From NCBI RefSeq assembly GCF_037081715.1, contig NZ_JAZDDH010000001.1, forward strand, positions 2,418,001 to 2,482,000: DNA of 64,000 nt, given 5' to 3'. The position numbers and the translations under genes were made by a program. Source of the stretch: Halalkalicoccus sp. CG83 (GTDB taxonomy: Archaea; Halobacteriota; Halobacteria; Halobacteriales; Halalkalicoccaceae). The notes beneath the pieces were generated by a model. That model was not told the origin of the DNA, did no database searches, and saw only the letters and a list, made by a program, of their open reading frames with translations. Shown piece by piece: positions 25,680-33,612 of the stretch; the first letter of the stretch is position 1, and each line of letters opens with the position of its first letter.

Positions 25680-25775
25680 TGCAAGCCCGTTTGCCCGTCC
25701 AGCGGTTAAGTCTTTTGAGCGCGCCCGCGGAGCGCCTCGGCGCCATCGAAACGCGATCCGATCCCCGAACGCGGC

Positions 25776-26309
25776 CTACCCCTCCTCGACGCGCTTGCCG
25801 GTCTCGCGCGGAATCACGCGGCGCTCGGCGTCGACCCAGTCGCGATCCAGTTCGCGTCCCTCGAACAGCCGGTCGAGGAACACCGCGAGTCCCGCCACCT
25901 CGGAGTGGGGCTGGTTGGTGACGCCGACGTTCCAGTCGGCGCGTTCGTAGAGCTCGAAGGGGACCTTCTCGCCGCCGACGACGACCAGCAGTGAGCCCTC
26001 GCGGTGGCGTTCGCGGATCTCGCCTTCGACGTCCTGGATCCGCTCGCCGTACATCGTCAGGTGGACGACGCTTCCCTCCCAGTCGCGGACAAACGCCTTC
26101 TGCGAGCCCGATAGCTCGACGTCGAAGGGACCGCCGAAGCGAGTAGTGATGTCCTCGACGGTCTCGCACGACTGGGTGGCGTTGTCGGGGAACACCACGC
26201 GGTCGGCACCGAGCGCCCGTGCCGTGAGCCCGACGTGGGTGGTCATCCGGTCGTCCCGGCCGGGGCGGTGACCGAACCGGAGGACGCAGACCTCGGGTGT
26301 GTCCTGCAT
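25776..26309 (-). CDS. trm56: tRNA (cytidine(56)-2'-O)-methyltransferase
   Basis: A 177-residue SPOUT-class methyltransferase that methylates C56 in the T-loop of archaeal tRNAs. The family start EVCVLRFGHRPGRDDRMTTH is diagnostic (RFGHR, D, R, TTH). Further motifs are LTARALGADRVVF, the SAM-binding knot LLVVVGGEKVPFELYE, and VTNQPHSEVAGLAVFLDRL. Length is normal. The ATG at 26309 is chosen for the family start; the longer frame reaches into the neighbour's promoter. It is divergent from the small membrane gene at 26411 and lies 96 bp after the tfe start. Confidence 0.92.
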   Translation of the reverse strand: MQDTPEVCVLRFGHRPGRDDRMTTHVGLTARALGADRVVFPDNATQSCETVEDITTRFGGPFDVELSGSQKAFVRDWEGSVVHLTMYGERIQDVEGEIRERHREGSLLVVVGGEKVPFELYERADWNVGVTNQPHSEVAGLAVFLDRLFEGRELDRDWVDAERRVIPRETGKRVEEG

Positions 26310-26410
26310 GTCTCCGCTCGGATCGGCATCGGGTAGGCGGTTTCGGTTCCCGCTCCGTCCCGGAGATGACGATGCGAGGTCTTTAATCGGGAGCCGTCCG
26401 AACCGCGGGC

Positions 26411-26635
26411 ATGGCAAGTAGGCCGAACCGGGACGACGGCGCCTTCTCCGACGGGTTCGCCATCCCGATAACCGGACTCCTGGCGTTCGTGTTCGCGCTG
26501 ATGGCCGGGATGACCGTTCTCCCGGCCCTGTCGGGGTCACTTGGAGACCTGGCGCTCCCGGTCATCTTCGGCGCCGCGAGCGTCCTGTGTTTCCGCCTGA
26601 GACAGCAGTATCTCGCCGCGAGAGACGGCGAGTGA
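26411..26635 (+). CDS. Small two-helix membrane protein
   Basis: A 74-residue protein with a polar N-terminus (MASRPNRDDGAFSDGFAIP) and two hydrophobic helices (about residues 18-40 and 44-63), ending in RLRQQYLAARDGE. TTTAATC at 26382-26388, about 26 bp before the ATG, is a good leaderless promoter. I do not recognise the family. Its neighbours, the divergent trm56 and a convergent small membrane gene, give no functional hint. The gene is most likely real because start, promoter and codon use agree. Confidence 0.65.
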   Translation: MASRPNRDDGAFSDGFAIPITGLLAFVFALMAGMTVLPALSGSLGDLALPVIFGAASVLCFRLRQQYLAARDGE

Positions 26636-26695
26636 GACGCCAAACCCGGCGCCCGGAATCCGTGATGCAATCGAGCCGCGACGATCGTCCGAGAG

Positions 26696-26920
26696 CTACG
26701 ACTCCTGCTCCCGAGCCAGATTCAGCGAGATGAAGAACCCGAAGTACGCCGGGATCCCCGCGAGCATGAACATGTAGAACGCCCAGGTGGGTGCGCTAGT
26801 GAAGACGGACTCGAACAGGAACGACACTGCGCTGACCCAGACGATGGCGAACACCAGGTCGTAGACCATTCCGGTCCTGTTCTCGCTGACGTGCTTCTGG
26901 ATGCGATCTGTGATTCTCAT
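26696..26920 (-). CDS. DUF8119-type small membrane protein
   Basis: A 74-residue protein. The amphipathic start MRITDRIQKHVSENRTGMVYD is followed by two hydrophobic helices (about 21-41 and 46-66, the latter AFYMFMLAGIPAYFGFFISL). The form fits a haloarchaeal family of unknown function (DUF8119). The gene lies 93 bp after the UspA gene and has the same direction, so it could belong to the transporter operon, but the gap allows its own promoter. Function is unknown. Confidence 0.7.
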   Translation of the reverse strand: MRITDRIQKHVSENRTGMVYDLVFAIVWVSAVSFLFESVFTSAPTWAFYMFMLAGIPAYFGFFISLNLAREQES

Positions 26921-27013
26921 GGGAGTGTCCTCGAAGAAACGTCCGGTGGTGGGACGTTCCGGAACCGACGACGGAAAGCGTTCACCTCACGCCTCCGAGA
27001 GGGGAGGCGTCAT

Positions 27014-27478
27014 CTACTCGTCATCCTTCACGTAATCGACCACGAGCACGGGCACGCGGGTGGACCGAAGCGTTCGTTCGGTGACGCTCCCGAGCAGCAC
27101 CCGGCGAACCCCCGAGCGGCCGTGGCTCCCCATTACCACGAGGTCGACGTCGTTCTCCTTGGCGTAGTCGGCGATCATGTCGTGTGGTTGACCGCCCGCA
27201 TGGCGTTCGACCACGGAGAGTCCGACCGCCTCGGCCTGCTCTTTCACGTATCCGGTGGCGGCCTCGGCGTCCTCGCGGAGTTCGGTCATCCCCTGGAAGT
27301 TGCCCTGGCGAATGCGATCGACCTGCTCGGTACCGAGGCCGTAGGCGATGGCGTCCGTGTCCGCGATGAACAGCGCGTGAACCTCCGCGCCGTACTTCTC
27401 GGCGATGTCGACCGCGTGGTCGACCGCCGCTTCCGCGACCCTGCTTCCGTCCGTCGGAACGAGTATGCGTTCGTACAT
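27014..27478 (-). CDS. UspA-family universal stress protein
   Basis: A 154-residue protein with the UspA start MYERILVPTDGSRVAEAAVD and the ATP-binding loop GSHGRSGVRRVLLGSVTERT (GxxGxxG...S/T), so it belongs to the nucleotide-binding branch. It starts 3 bp after the stop of the sodium:solute symporter gene (27482) and is therefore the third gene of the DUF4212-SSS-usp operon. UspA proteins next to transporters often bind or regulate them, which is the likely role here. Length and motifs are complete. Confidence 0.88.
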   Translation of the reverse strand: MYERILVPTDGSRVAEAAVDHAVDIAEKYGAEVHALFIADTDAIAYGLGTEQVDRIRQGNFQGMTELREDAEAATGYVKEQAEAVGLSVVERHAGGQPHDMIADYAKENDVDLVVMGSHGRSGVRRVLLGSVTERTLRSTRVPVLVVDYVKDDE

Positions 27479-27481
27479 GAT

Positions 27482-29206
27482 CTAGTCGTCCGCGGGCGTT
27501 TCGCGGTTGCCGCTGTTCTTCTCGGCGACGACGTCCGCCGCGGTCATGTCCTTCGGCATCGGGTCGGGACTGTGACACTGACGGACCATCATCTTGGTTC
27601 GCTCCGGCGGCTCGTCCGTGACCAGCGAGACGACGATCATGATGACGACCACGATCGGCATGGCGATCAGGGCGGAGCCGATGGCCGGCATCCAGGTCGC
27701 GAGGAACTCGATTCCCAACCCCTCACCGCCGTTGACCATCCCGAAGTTGCCCTCGTTGAGCATCGGGATGAACCAGAGGATCAGCCCCGACACCATGCCG
27801 GCGAGCGCACCCTGGCGGTTCGAGTTCTCCCACCAGAGTCCGAGGAAGAACATCGGGAACAGCACGATGGCCGCCAGCGAGAACGCGAACCCGACCAGTG
27901 CCGCGATCGGCTGCTGGGGGTCCATCGCGAAGATGATGGTGAGCAGACCGATCATGATGATGCTCAGCCGACCGACGAGCACCTGCTGGCGCTGGGTCGC
28001 GTCCTCGTTGATGATGTTCGCGTAGATGTCGTGGGAGATCGCCGAGGAGGCGGCGATGAACAGGCCGGCGACCGTCGCGACCGCCGCTGCGATCCCGCCC
28101 GCCGCGACGAAGCCGACGAACCACGTCGGCAGTCCCGCGAGCTGCGACGCCAGGACGACGATCACGTCGGCCGCGGCGCCTGACATGCCGTTCTCACCGT
28201 ACACCGCGCCGACCTCGCTCCCGTACAGCGCGGTCCCGAACGCCGCGAACGCGGGAGCGCTCCAGTACAGCAGACAGATGAAGAACAGACCCCAGGTACA
28301 GGACCAACGGGCCACGCGCTCGTTCTCGACCGTGTAGAACCTGACGAGCACGTGTGGGAGCCCGCACGTCCCGAAGATCAGACTGAAGCAGGTAGCAATC
28401 CAGAGGTAGTAACTGCCGCCCGCGAACGGATCGGAGAACTCGGAGTCAAGCTCGCTGATGAGCTGGCCGTACTCGATCTGGGGCAGTATCGTCGAGAAAC
28501 CGCCCGCCCAGCCCGTGGCCAGCAGGCCGATCAGGAACGCGGCGATGAGGATCACGTACTGGACCGCCTGGTTCTTCGTCGCGCCCAGCATCCCCGACAG
28601 CGTGAGGTAGCCGACCGTGATGATCATGAACAGGATCATCATGGCCTGGTACGCGCTCAGCCCCGGAATCGGAACCACGTTGTTGATGTCGCCGAGGACG
28701 TACATGCCGACCAGCCCCATTCCGCGGGCCTGGCCGATGGCGTAGACGAACCCGATGAGGAACGTCGTGATCGCCGCGAGCGCACGCGCGGCGTCGGAGT
28801 TGAAGCGGTCCCCGACGAAGTCCGGCGCGGTGTACTTCCCGAACCGGCGCATCTGCGCGGCCAGGAAGATGAGCAGGATGAAATAGCCCGTCGTCCAGCC
28901 GACGACGAACGCGAGACCGTAGACGCCCGAGAGGGCGATCAACGCGGCCATCCCGAGGTAGGACGCGGCCGACATCCAGTTGGCGCCGATCGCCATCCCG
29001 TTCTCGAGGTTCCCGATCGACCGGCCGGCGACCCACATGTCGTCGGTGTCGGCGACCTTGAACATGAACCCGATCGCGAGGAACAGCCCCATCATCCCGA
29101 GCACCATGATCGCCGGGATGAGCTTGAAGCCGATGTCCAGTCCCTCCGGGAGCAACGCGGCGTCCCCCTGCAGGAGGATCCTCGTTGACGTCAGCGCTGA
29201 CGTCAT
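27482..29206 (-). CDS. Sodium:solute symporter, acetate-permease-like (VC_2705 type)
   Basis: A 574-residue SSS-family permease with about 13 membrane helices. The family core is DMWVAGRSIGNLENGMAIGA (substrate and sodium site) with the following NWMSAASYLGM, YTAPDFVGDRF, and a central CGLPHVLVRFYTV. The tail is soluble (RTKMMVRQCHSPDPMP). This subfamily normally has a small DUF4212 partner, present here directly upstream with a 4-bp overlap. Acetate or other short carboxylates are the usual substrates; the following acetyl-CoA synthetases support acetate, but this is inference. Confidence 0.9.
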   Translation of the reverse strand: MTSALTSTRILLQGDAALLPEGLDIGFKLIPAIMVLGMMGLFLAIGFMFKVADTDDMWVAGRSIGNLENGMAIGANWMSAASYLGMAALIALSGVYGLAFVVGWTTGYFILLIFLAAQMRRFGKYTAPDFVGDRFNSDAARALAAITTFLIGFVYAIGQARGMGLVGMYVLGDINNVVPIPGLSAYQAMMILFMIITVGYLTLSGMLGATKNQAVQYVILIAAFLIGLLATGWAGGFSTILPQIEYGQLISELDSEFSDPFAGGSYYLWIATCFSLIFGTCGLPHVLVRFYTVENERVARWSCTWGLFFICLLYWSAPAFAAFGTALYGSEVGAVYGENGMSGAAADVIVVLASQLAGLPTWFVGFVAAGGIAAAVATVAGLFIAASSAISHDIYANIINEDATQRQQVLVGRLSIIMIGLLTIIFAMDPQQPIAALVGFAFSLAAIVLFPMFFLGLWWENSNRQGALAGMVSGLILWFIPMLNEGNFGMVNGGEGLGIEFLATWMPAIGSALIAMPIVVVIMIVVSLVTDEPPERTKMMVRQCHSPDPMPKDMTAADVVAEKNSGNRETPADD

Positions 29207-29652
29207 TCCTCGACACCCCCATCGGTGGCCGCGGCATCCTCAGCGACCGTCTCCGTCGGTTCGGGCTCGGCAACGTGCTGTTCGATGCCGTACTTCTCGT
29301 CGATCTGATCGCGCTTGCGGGCGTACCAGACCGCGAGCAACAGCGCGGCGGTCGGGCCGCCGATCGCGATCGAGAAGTAGTGGATCGGGAAACCGAGTAC
29401 CGGCATCTGATTCGTCATCAGATCGGGTGCGATCCGGGTCAGCGTGATCGGCCCGAACGTGGTGAAGACCCAGATGGCGAACCCCGTCCAGATGACCCGA
29501 AGGTGGTCGCGCATGAACGGCGTCGCGGGACTCAACAGGTTGATCTCCACGTCCAGGTAGTCGATCTGCCGTTCTCTCTCCACGTCGGACATACCACCGT
29601 CCGTCTCGATCGGTGGTTGGTCCGATTCGTCGTGCTTGTCTCTATTTGACAT
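29203..29652 (-). CDS. Symporter small subunit (DUF4212)
   Basis: A 149-residue partner of the SSS permease. A Ser/Asp/Glu-rich N-terminus is followed by the DUF4212 core: YLDVEINLLSPATPFMRDHL, WTGFAIWVFTTFGPI and FPIHYFSIAIGGPTAALLLA, with two membrane helices. The acidic tail (EPEPTETVAEDAAAT) is haloarchaeal. It overlaps the permease by 4 bp. A TATA-like stretch lies at 29663-29673 and a second, GATATAATG, at 29691-29699. It is first in the operon DUF4212-SSS-usp. Confidence 0.9.
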   Translation of the reverse strand: MSNRDKHDESDQPPIETDGGMSDVERERQIDYLDVEINLLSPATPFMRDHLRVIWTGFAIWVFTTFGPITLTRIAPDLMTNQMPVLGFPIHYFSIAIGGPTAALLLAVWYARKRDQIDEKYGIEQHVAEPEPTETVAEDAAATDGGVEE

Positions 29653-29721
29653 GATTATCCGGTATGTTTATTTCCCGCACGGCCGCGTTGGATATAATGC
29701 TCATCGAAAAATCACTCCGGC

Positions 29722-31707
29722 TTAGTCGCCCTGCACTTTCTGCTGGATATCGGAGACGACCTCGGGGTTGCGAAGCGTCGAGGTGTCGCCGAGCTCCTCC
29801 TCGTTCGCGATGTCCTCGAGCAGCCGCCGCATGATCTTCCCCGACCGCGTCTTCGGCAGTTCGTCGGTGAAGACCACCTGTTCGGGTCGGGCGATCGGTC
29901 CGATGGCGTCCTCGACGCCCGCGACGATCTGCTCGCGAAGCTCCTCGTCGCCCTCGTAGCCGTCCTCGGTGATGACGTAGGCGTAGACCGCCTCGCCCTT
30001 CATCTCGTGGTCGCCGCCGACGACGGCGGCCTCGGCGACGCCCTCGACGCCGACGATCGCCGACTCGATCTCCATGGTGCCCAGACGGTGTCCGGAGACG
30101 TTCAGCACGTCGTCGACCCGGCCCAACACCGTGATGTAGCCGTCCTCGTCGATCTTCGCGCCGTCCTCGGGGAAGTAGACCCATTCGTCACTGTCCGGAT
30201 CCGAGTACTCCTTCCAGTACTCGTCGAGGAACCGCTCATCGTTCTGATAGAGCGTTCGGAGCATCCCCGGCCACGGCTTATCGACCGTGAGGTAGCCGGC
30301 TCGACCCGCCTCGACCTCGTTGCCGTCGGTGTCGACGATGTTGGCGCTGATGCCCGGGAGCGGTGGGCCCGCAGTGCCGGGCTTCATGGTTCCGACCCCC
30401 GGGAGAGTGGTCACCATCATCCCGCCGGTCTCGGTCTGCCACCACGTGTCGACGATCGGGCAGTCCTCCCCGCCGATGTGCTTGTAGTACCACTTCCAGG
30501 CGCGGGGGTTGATCGGCTCGCCGACGGTCCCGAGCAGACGCAGGCTGGAGAGGTCGTGCTGATCGGGGTACTGCTGACCCCACTTCATGAACGCCCGGAT
30601 CGCCGTCGGCGCCGTGTAGAGCTGGTTGACCTCGTAGTCCGCGACGATTTCCCACATCCGGTCCTTCTCGGGATAGTCGGGAGTACCCTCGTACATCACG
30701 CTCGTCGTCCCGAGCGCGAGCGGACCGTAGACGATGTAGGAGTGACCGGTGATCCAGCCGATGTCCGCCGAACACCAGTAGGTGTCCTCCGGCTTGACGT
30801 CCAGCACGGTCTGGGTCGTCCACGCCGAGTACGCCAGGTAGCCGCCGGTGGTGTGTTTGACGCCCTTGGGCTCGCCGGTGGTGCCCGAGGTGTACATGAT
30901 GAACAGCATGTCCTCGGCATCCCGGGTCACCGGCTCGACCTCCGCGCCCTCCTGTTCGGCGACCAGTTCCTCGTAGTCGTGCTGGTCCTCGCTCAGGTCG
31001 TGACCGAAGCCCTCGTCGCCGAGACGGTCGACGACGACCGTCGTGGTGTCGTGATCGACGCTTTCGAGCCCCTCGTTCGCCTTCTCGAGGTGGTCGAGGG
31101 GATCGCCGCGACGGTAGTAGCCGTCGCAGGTGATCAGGTACTCCGAGTCGGCGCTCTTCATGCGGGTCGCGAGAGCGTCGGCGGAGAAGCCCGCGAACAC
31201 CACCGAGTGGGGCGCGCCGATGCGCGCACACGCCAGCATCGCGATCGGCAGCTCCGGGATCATCGGCAGGTACATGGTGACGACGTCGTCCTCCTCGACG
31301 CCCATCTCGCGGAAGGTGGCCGCGAGCTCGTTCACCTCCGTCTGGAGCTCCTCGTAGGTGTAGGTGCGCGTCTGGTCGGTGGGCTCGCCGACCCATTCGA
31401 GGGCGATCTCGTCGCCACGACCCTCCTCGACGTGGCGGTCGACGCAGTTGTAGGAGGCGTTGAGCTTCCCGTCCTGGAACCACTCGTAGAAGGGGGCGTC
31501 GCTCTCGTCGAGGACGGTGTCGTACTCCTCCTGCCACTCGAGCAGGTCGGCCGCCCGCTCCCAGCACTCGGGCCAGTTCTGCTCGAACTCCTCGTAGATC
31601 GACTCGTCCGATACGTTCGCCTGTTCCGTGAACGCCGAGGGCGGATCGAAGCTGTCCTGCTCTTCGAGCCGCGCCTCGAGCTGCACGTCCTCGTTGTCTC
31701 CTGCCAT
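29722..31707 (-). CDS. acs: Acetyl-CoA synthetase, copy 1
   Basis: A 661-residue AMP-forming acetyl-CoA synthetase, which makes acetyl-CoA from acetate, ATP and CoA. Motifs are complete: P-loop YTSGTTGEPKGV, WCSADIGWITGHSY, DTWWQTETGGMMVT, hinge YFPEDGAKIDEDGYI with VLGRVDDVLNVSGHRLGT, and the C-terminal catalytic Lys in PKTRSGKIMRRLLE. The ATG at 31707 has an ATAGTAAAC box at 31735-31743. It stands downstream of the Bat regulator gene (start 33508) and upstream of the symporter operon, all on the minus strand. The paralogue at 33613-35559 has long identical DNA tracts in common with it. Confidence 0.95.
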   Translation of the reverse strand: MAGDNEDVQLEARLEEQDSFDPPSAFTEQANVSDESIYEEFEQNWPECWERAADLLEWQEEYDTVLDESDAPFYEWFQDGKLNASYNCVDRHVEEGRGDEIALEWVGEPTDQTRTYTYEELQTEVNELAATFREMGVEEDDVVTMYLPMIPELPIAMLACARIGAPHSVVFAGFSADALATRMKSADSEYLITCDGYYRRGDPLDHLEKANEGLESVDHDTTTVVVDRLGDEGFGHDLSEDQHDYEELVAEQEGAEVEPVTRDAEDMLFIMYTSGTTGEPKGVKHTTGGYLAYSAWTTQTVLDVKPEDTYWCSADIGWITGHSYIVYGPLALGTTSVMYEGTPDYPEKDRMWEIVADYEVNQLYTAPTAIRAFMKWGQQYPDQHDLSSLRLLGTVGEPINPRAWKWYYKHIGGEDCPIVDTWWQTETGGMMVTTLPGVGTMKPGTAGPPLPGISANIVDTDGNEVEAGRAGYLTVDKPWPGMLRTLYQNDERFLDEYWKEYSDPDSDEWVYFPEDGAKIDEDGYITVLGRVDDVLNVSGHRLGTMEIESAIVGVEGVAEAAVVGGDHEMKGEAVYAYVITEDGYEGDEELREQIVAGVEDAIGPIARPEQVVFTDELPKTRSGKIMRRLLEDIANEEELGDTSTLRNPEVVSDIQQKVQGD

Positions 31708-31734
31708 GGTACGACAGGTCAATACAGAACAGTC

Positions 31735-31743
31735 ATAGTAAAC
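31735..31743 (-). promoter_or_regulatory. TATA-like box of acs copy 1
   Basis: The minus-strand reading GTTTACTAT lies about 32 bp before the ATG at 31707. It separates acs copy 1 from the Bat regulator transcript, whose stop lies at 31835. Confidence 0.5.
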
Positions 31744-31834
31744 GTTGGGATCTAGGTGTGCAAAACCGACCGTCATCGCCAGGTTCTCTCCGTTCTGAGG
31801 AGCGCAGAACGGAACGCCGTCCGATCGCGGACGA

Positions 31835-33508
31835 TCAGTCGTCGAACAGCGCCTGGAGGAGTTCGCGTTCCCCCTTCCGGAGGTGGTTGTGGAACGTCGG
31901 CGACGAGACGCCCATGGCGTCGGCGACCTCCTCGGCGGTGCTGCCGCGGGGCCAGTCGAAGTAGCCACCGAAGTACGCCGCCCGCAACGCCGCTCGCTGG
32001 CGGTCGGTCAGGCGGTCCTTCACGCTCTCCCGGAACCCGTGGACGGTCCCGGCCGATCGATCGGTCGCCTGCTTGCCGACGAGTTCGGTGGCCGGGAAGG
32101 CACTCGTCACGCCGTTCACGAGGGCTCTGAGGTCGGCGTCGTACGCACAGTCCGCGACGAGGCGCGCGTTTCCCCGATCGAACGTCGCCTCCGTGATCGA
32201 CGCCCCCGAGTCGGTCAACACGAGCATCGGCGAGGCGCCGGTGACGACGAACTCCACGAGCGCCCCGCCGTCGCGTTGCTCGACGAGTCGCCACTCCTCG
32301 ACGCCGGAGAATTCCTCGGTGAGCTCGAAGACGTCCGCCGCCTCGCCGTCGATCAGCGTCAGGTAGAACAGCAGCGCGGAGTCGGAGACGGAGACGATCG
32401 ACTCGAGATCGAGCCGGCACTCACAGCGGTCCGACGCGGCGACGAAGAAGGCGTTCGGATCGGTGCTGTGGAACTCGAGTTCGAGAACTGCGTCCGCGAG
32501 CAGGAGCTTTCGACGACGGATCGCGGTGATCGCGTGACCGACGCGTCTCCCGAGCAGGAGCAGCCGCTCGCGCTCCTCGGCGTCGACGTCGCCGTGCGAA
32601 CGCGCGAGCGCCAGCGTGCCGTAGCGGGTCTCGCCGTAGGAAACCGGCACCGCCACGACCGCCGACGTCTCCTCGATCGAACGGGCGTCGATCGAGACGC
32701 AGTCCTCGAGCGCACCGGGGAGCCGCGATCGAAGCGGAGCCAGCTCCTCGGCGTCGATCCCGGCTACGGCGCGCGGCGATGCCGACCGATCGCCGAGCGC
32801 GGTACCCTCGATCCACGCGAACGCGTACGCGCCGCCGCTCGCGAGGGACTCACAGACGCCCCGTTCGAGGTCAGATCGCGTCGAGGCGTCGATCAGGACC
32901 GCATCGAGCGAGGCGAACGGCGAGGAGCCCGAGGCATCGAACGCCTCGACGACCTCAGCGTCCGTCGGCGGGTCGAGATACGACTCCAGAGCATCGAAGC
33001 TCCGCCAGCCGCCGACCGCCCGCACGATCCGGGGGTCGACGTCCCGCTCCTCGAGCAGCGTCCTCGCGAAGTAGCGCCGGAGATCGTGGGCCGACACCTT
33101 CCGGAAGTCCTCGACGCCGGTCCGTTCCGCGGCCTCGCTCGCGACCTCGCTGATCAGCATCTGGACGCGCCGCGGCGAGACGTCGACGATCGGCGTCCCA
33201 GCGGCCACGCCGTTGCTGTTGACGTACCGCTCGAACTCACGGTCGACGCCCGGCGGGAGGTACGCCTCCCGACCGTCGGACGCCTCGTCCGGGACGGCGA
33301 GAAACGCACCCGAGGACTCCCCGGGCGCCGGACGACGGTCGTTCGGGCGCACGCGCGTCATCTCGGCGGCCCGGAGGCCGCTCTCGCCGCCGAGTCGGAC
33401 GAGGAGGCGTTTGCGGTGGGTCGTGGCGGCGCCACACAGCTCGCCGTACTCCTCCGGAGCCAGCCGAACGGCGTGGGTGCGTCCGTCCTCGGCGGGGCGT
33501 ACGTGCAT
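31835..33508 (-). CDS. Bat-type HTH_10 regulator with tyrosine-recombinase-like N-terminus
   Basis: A 557-residue regulator built of three parts. Residues 30-180 look like the catalytic domain of a tyrosine recombinase: R46 in GESGLRAAEM, H141 and R144 in SAHDLRRYFARTLL, W168 in AVGGWRS and Y177 in ESYLDP, so the R/H-R/W/Y set is present. Residues 190-330 are GAF-like. Residues 340-490 are the Bat domain. The last 60 are an HTH_10 helix-turn-helix (LTDRQRAALRAAYFGGYFDW, VADAMGVSSPTFHNHLRKGE). Haloarchaea have many such proteins, where the recombinase fold seems to be used for DNA binding or dimerisation. GGTAAAGC at 33535-33542 is its likely TATA box. It lies between the two acs genes and may control them (inference). 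Confidence 0.85.
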   Translation of the reverse strand: MHVRPAEDGRTHAVRLAPEEYGELCGAATTHRKRLLVRLGGESGLRAAEMTRVRPNDRRPAPGESSGAFLAVPDEASDGREAYLPPGVDREFERYVNSNGVAAGTPIVDVSPRRVQMLISEVASEAAERTGVEDFRKVSAHDLRRYFARTLLEERDVDPRIVRAVGGWRSFDALESYLDPPTDAEVVEAFDASGSSPFASLDAVLIDASTRSDLERGVCESLASGGAYAFAWIEGTALGDRSASPRAVAGIDAEELAPLRSRLPGALEDCVSIDARSIEETSAVVAVPVSYGETRYGTLALARSHGDVDAEERERLLLLGRRVGHAITAIRRRKLLLADAVLELEFHSTDPNAFFVAASDRCECRLDLESIVSVSDSALLFYLTLIDGEAADVFELTEEFSGVEEWRLVEQRDGGALVEFVVTGASPMLVLTDSGASITEATFDRGNARLVADCAYDADLRALVNGVTSAFPATELVGKQATDRSAGTVHGFRESVKDRLTDRQRAALRAAYFGGYFDWPRGSTAEEVADAMGVSSPTFHNHLRKGERELLQALFDD

Positions 33509-33612
33509 GTTTCGTAGTATCGTAAAAGTGCGAAGGTAAAGCTATCGTCGCCGTCGTCCGATCGGTCGAAACGCAGGTGCTATGTCATTTCGTCGTCTCG
33601 TGAAAGCCCGAA

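Noticed and set aside
31835-33508. Phage integrase gene in the acs region
   Set aside because: The recombinase-like domain is fused to GAF, Bat and HTH_10 domains and no att sites or phage genes are near, so a regulator is the better reading.
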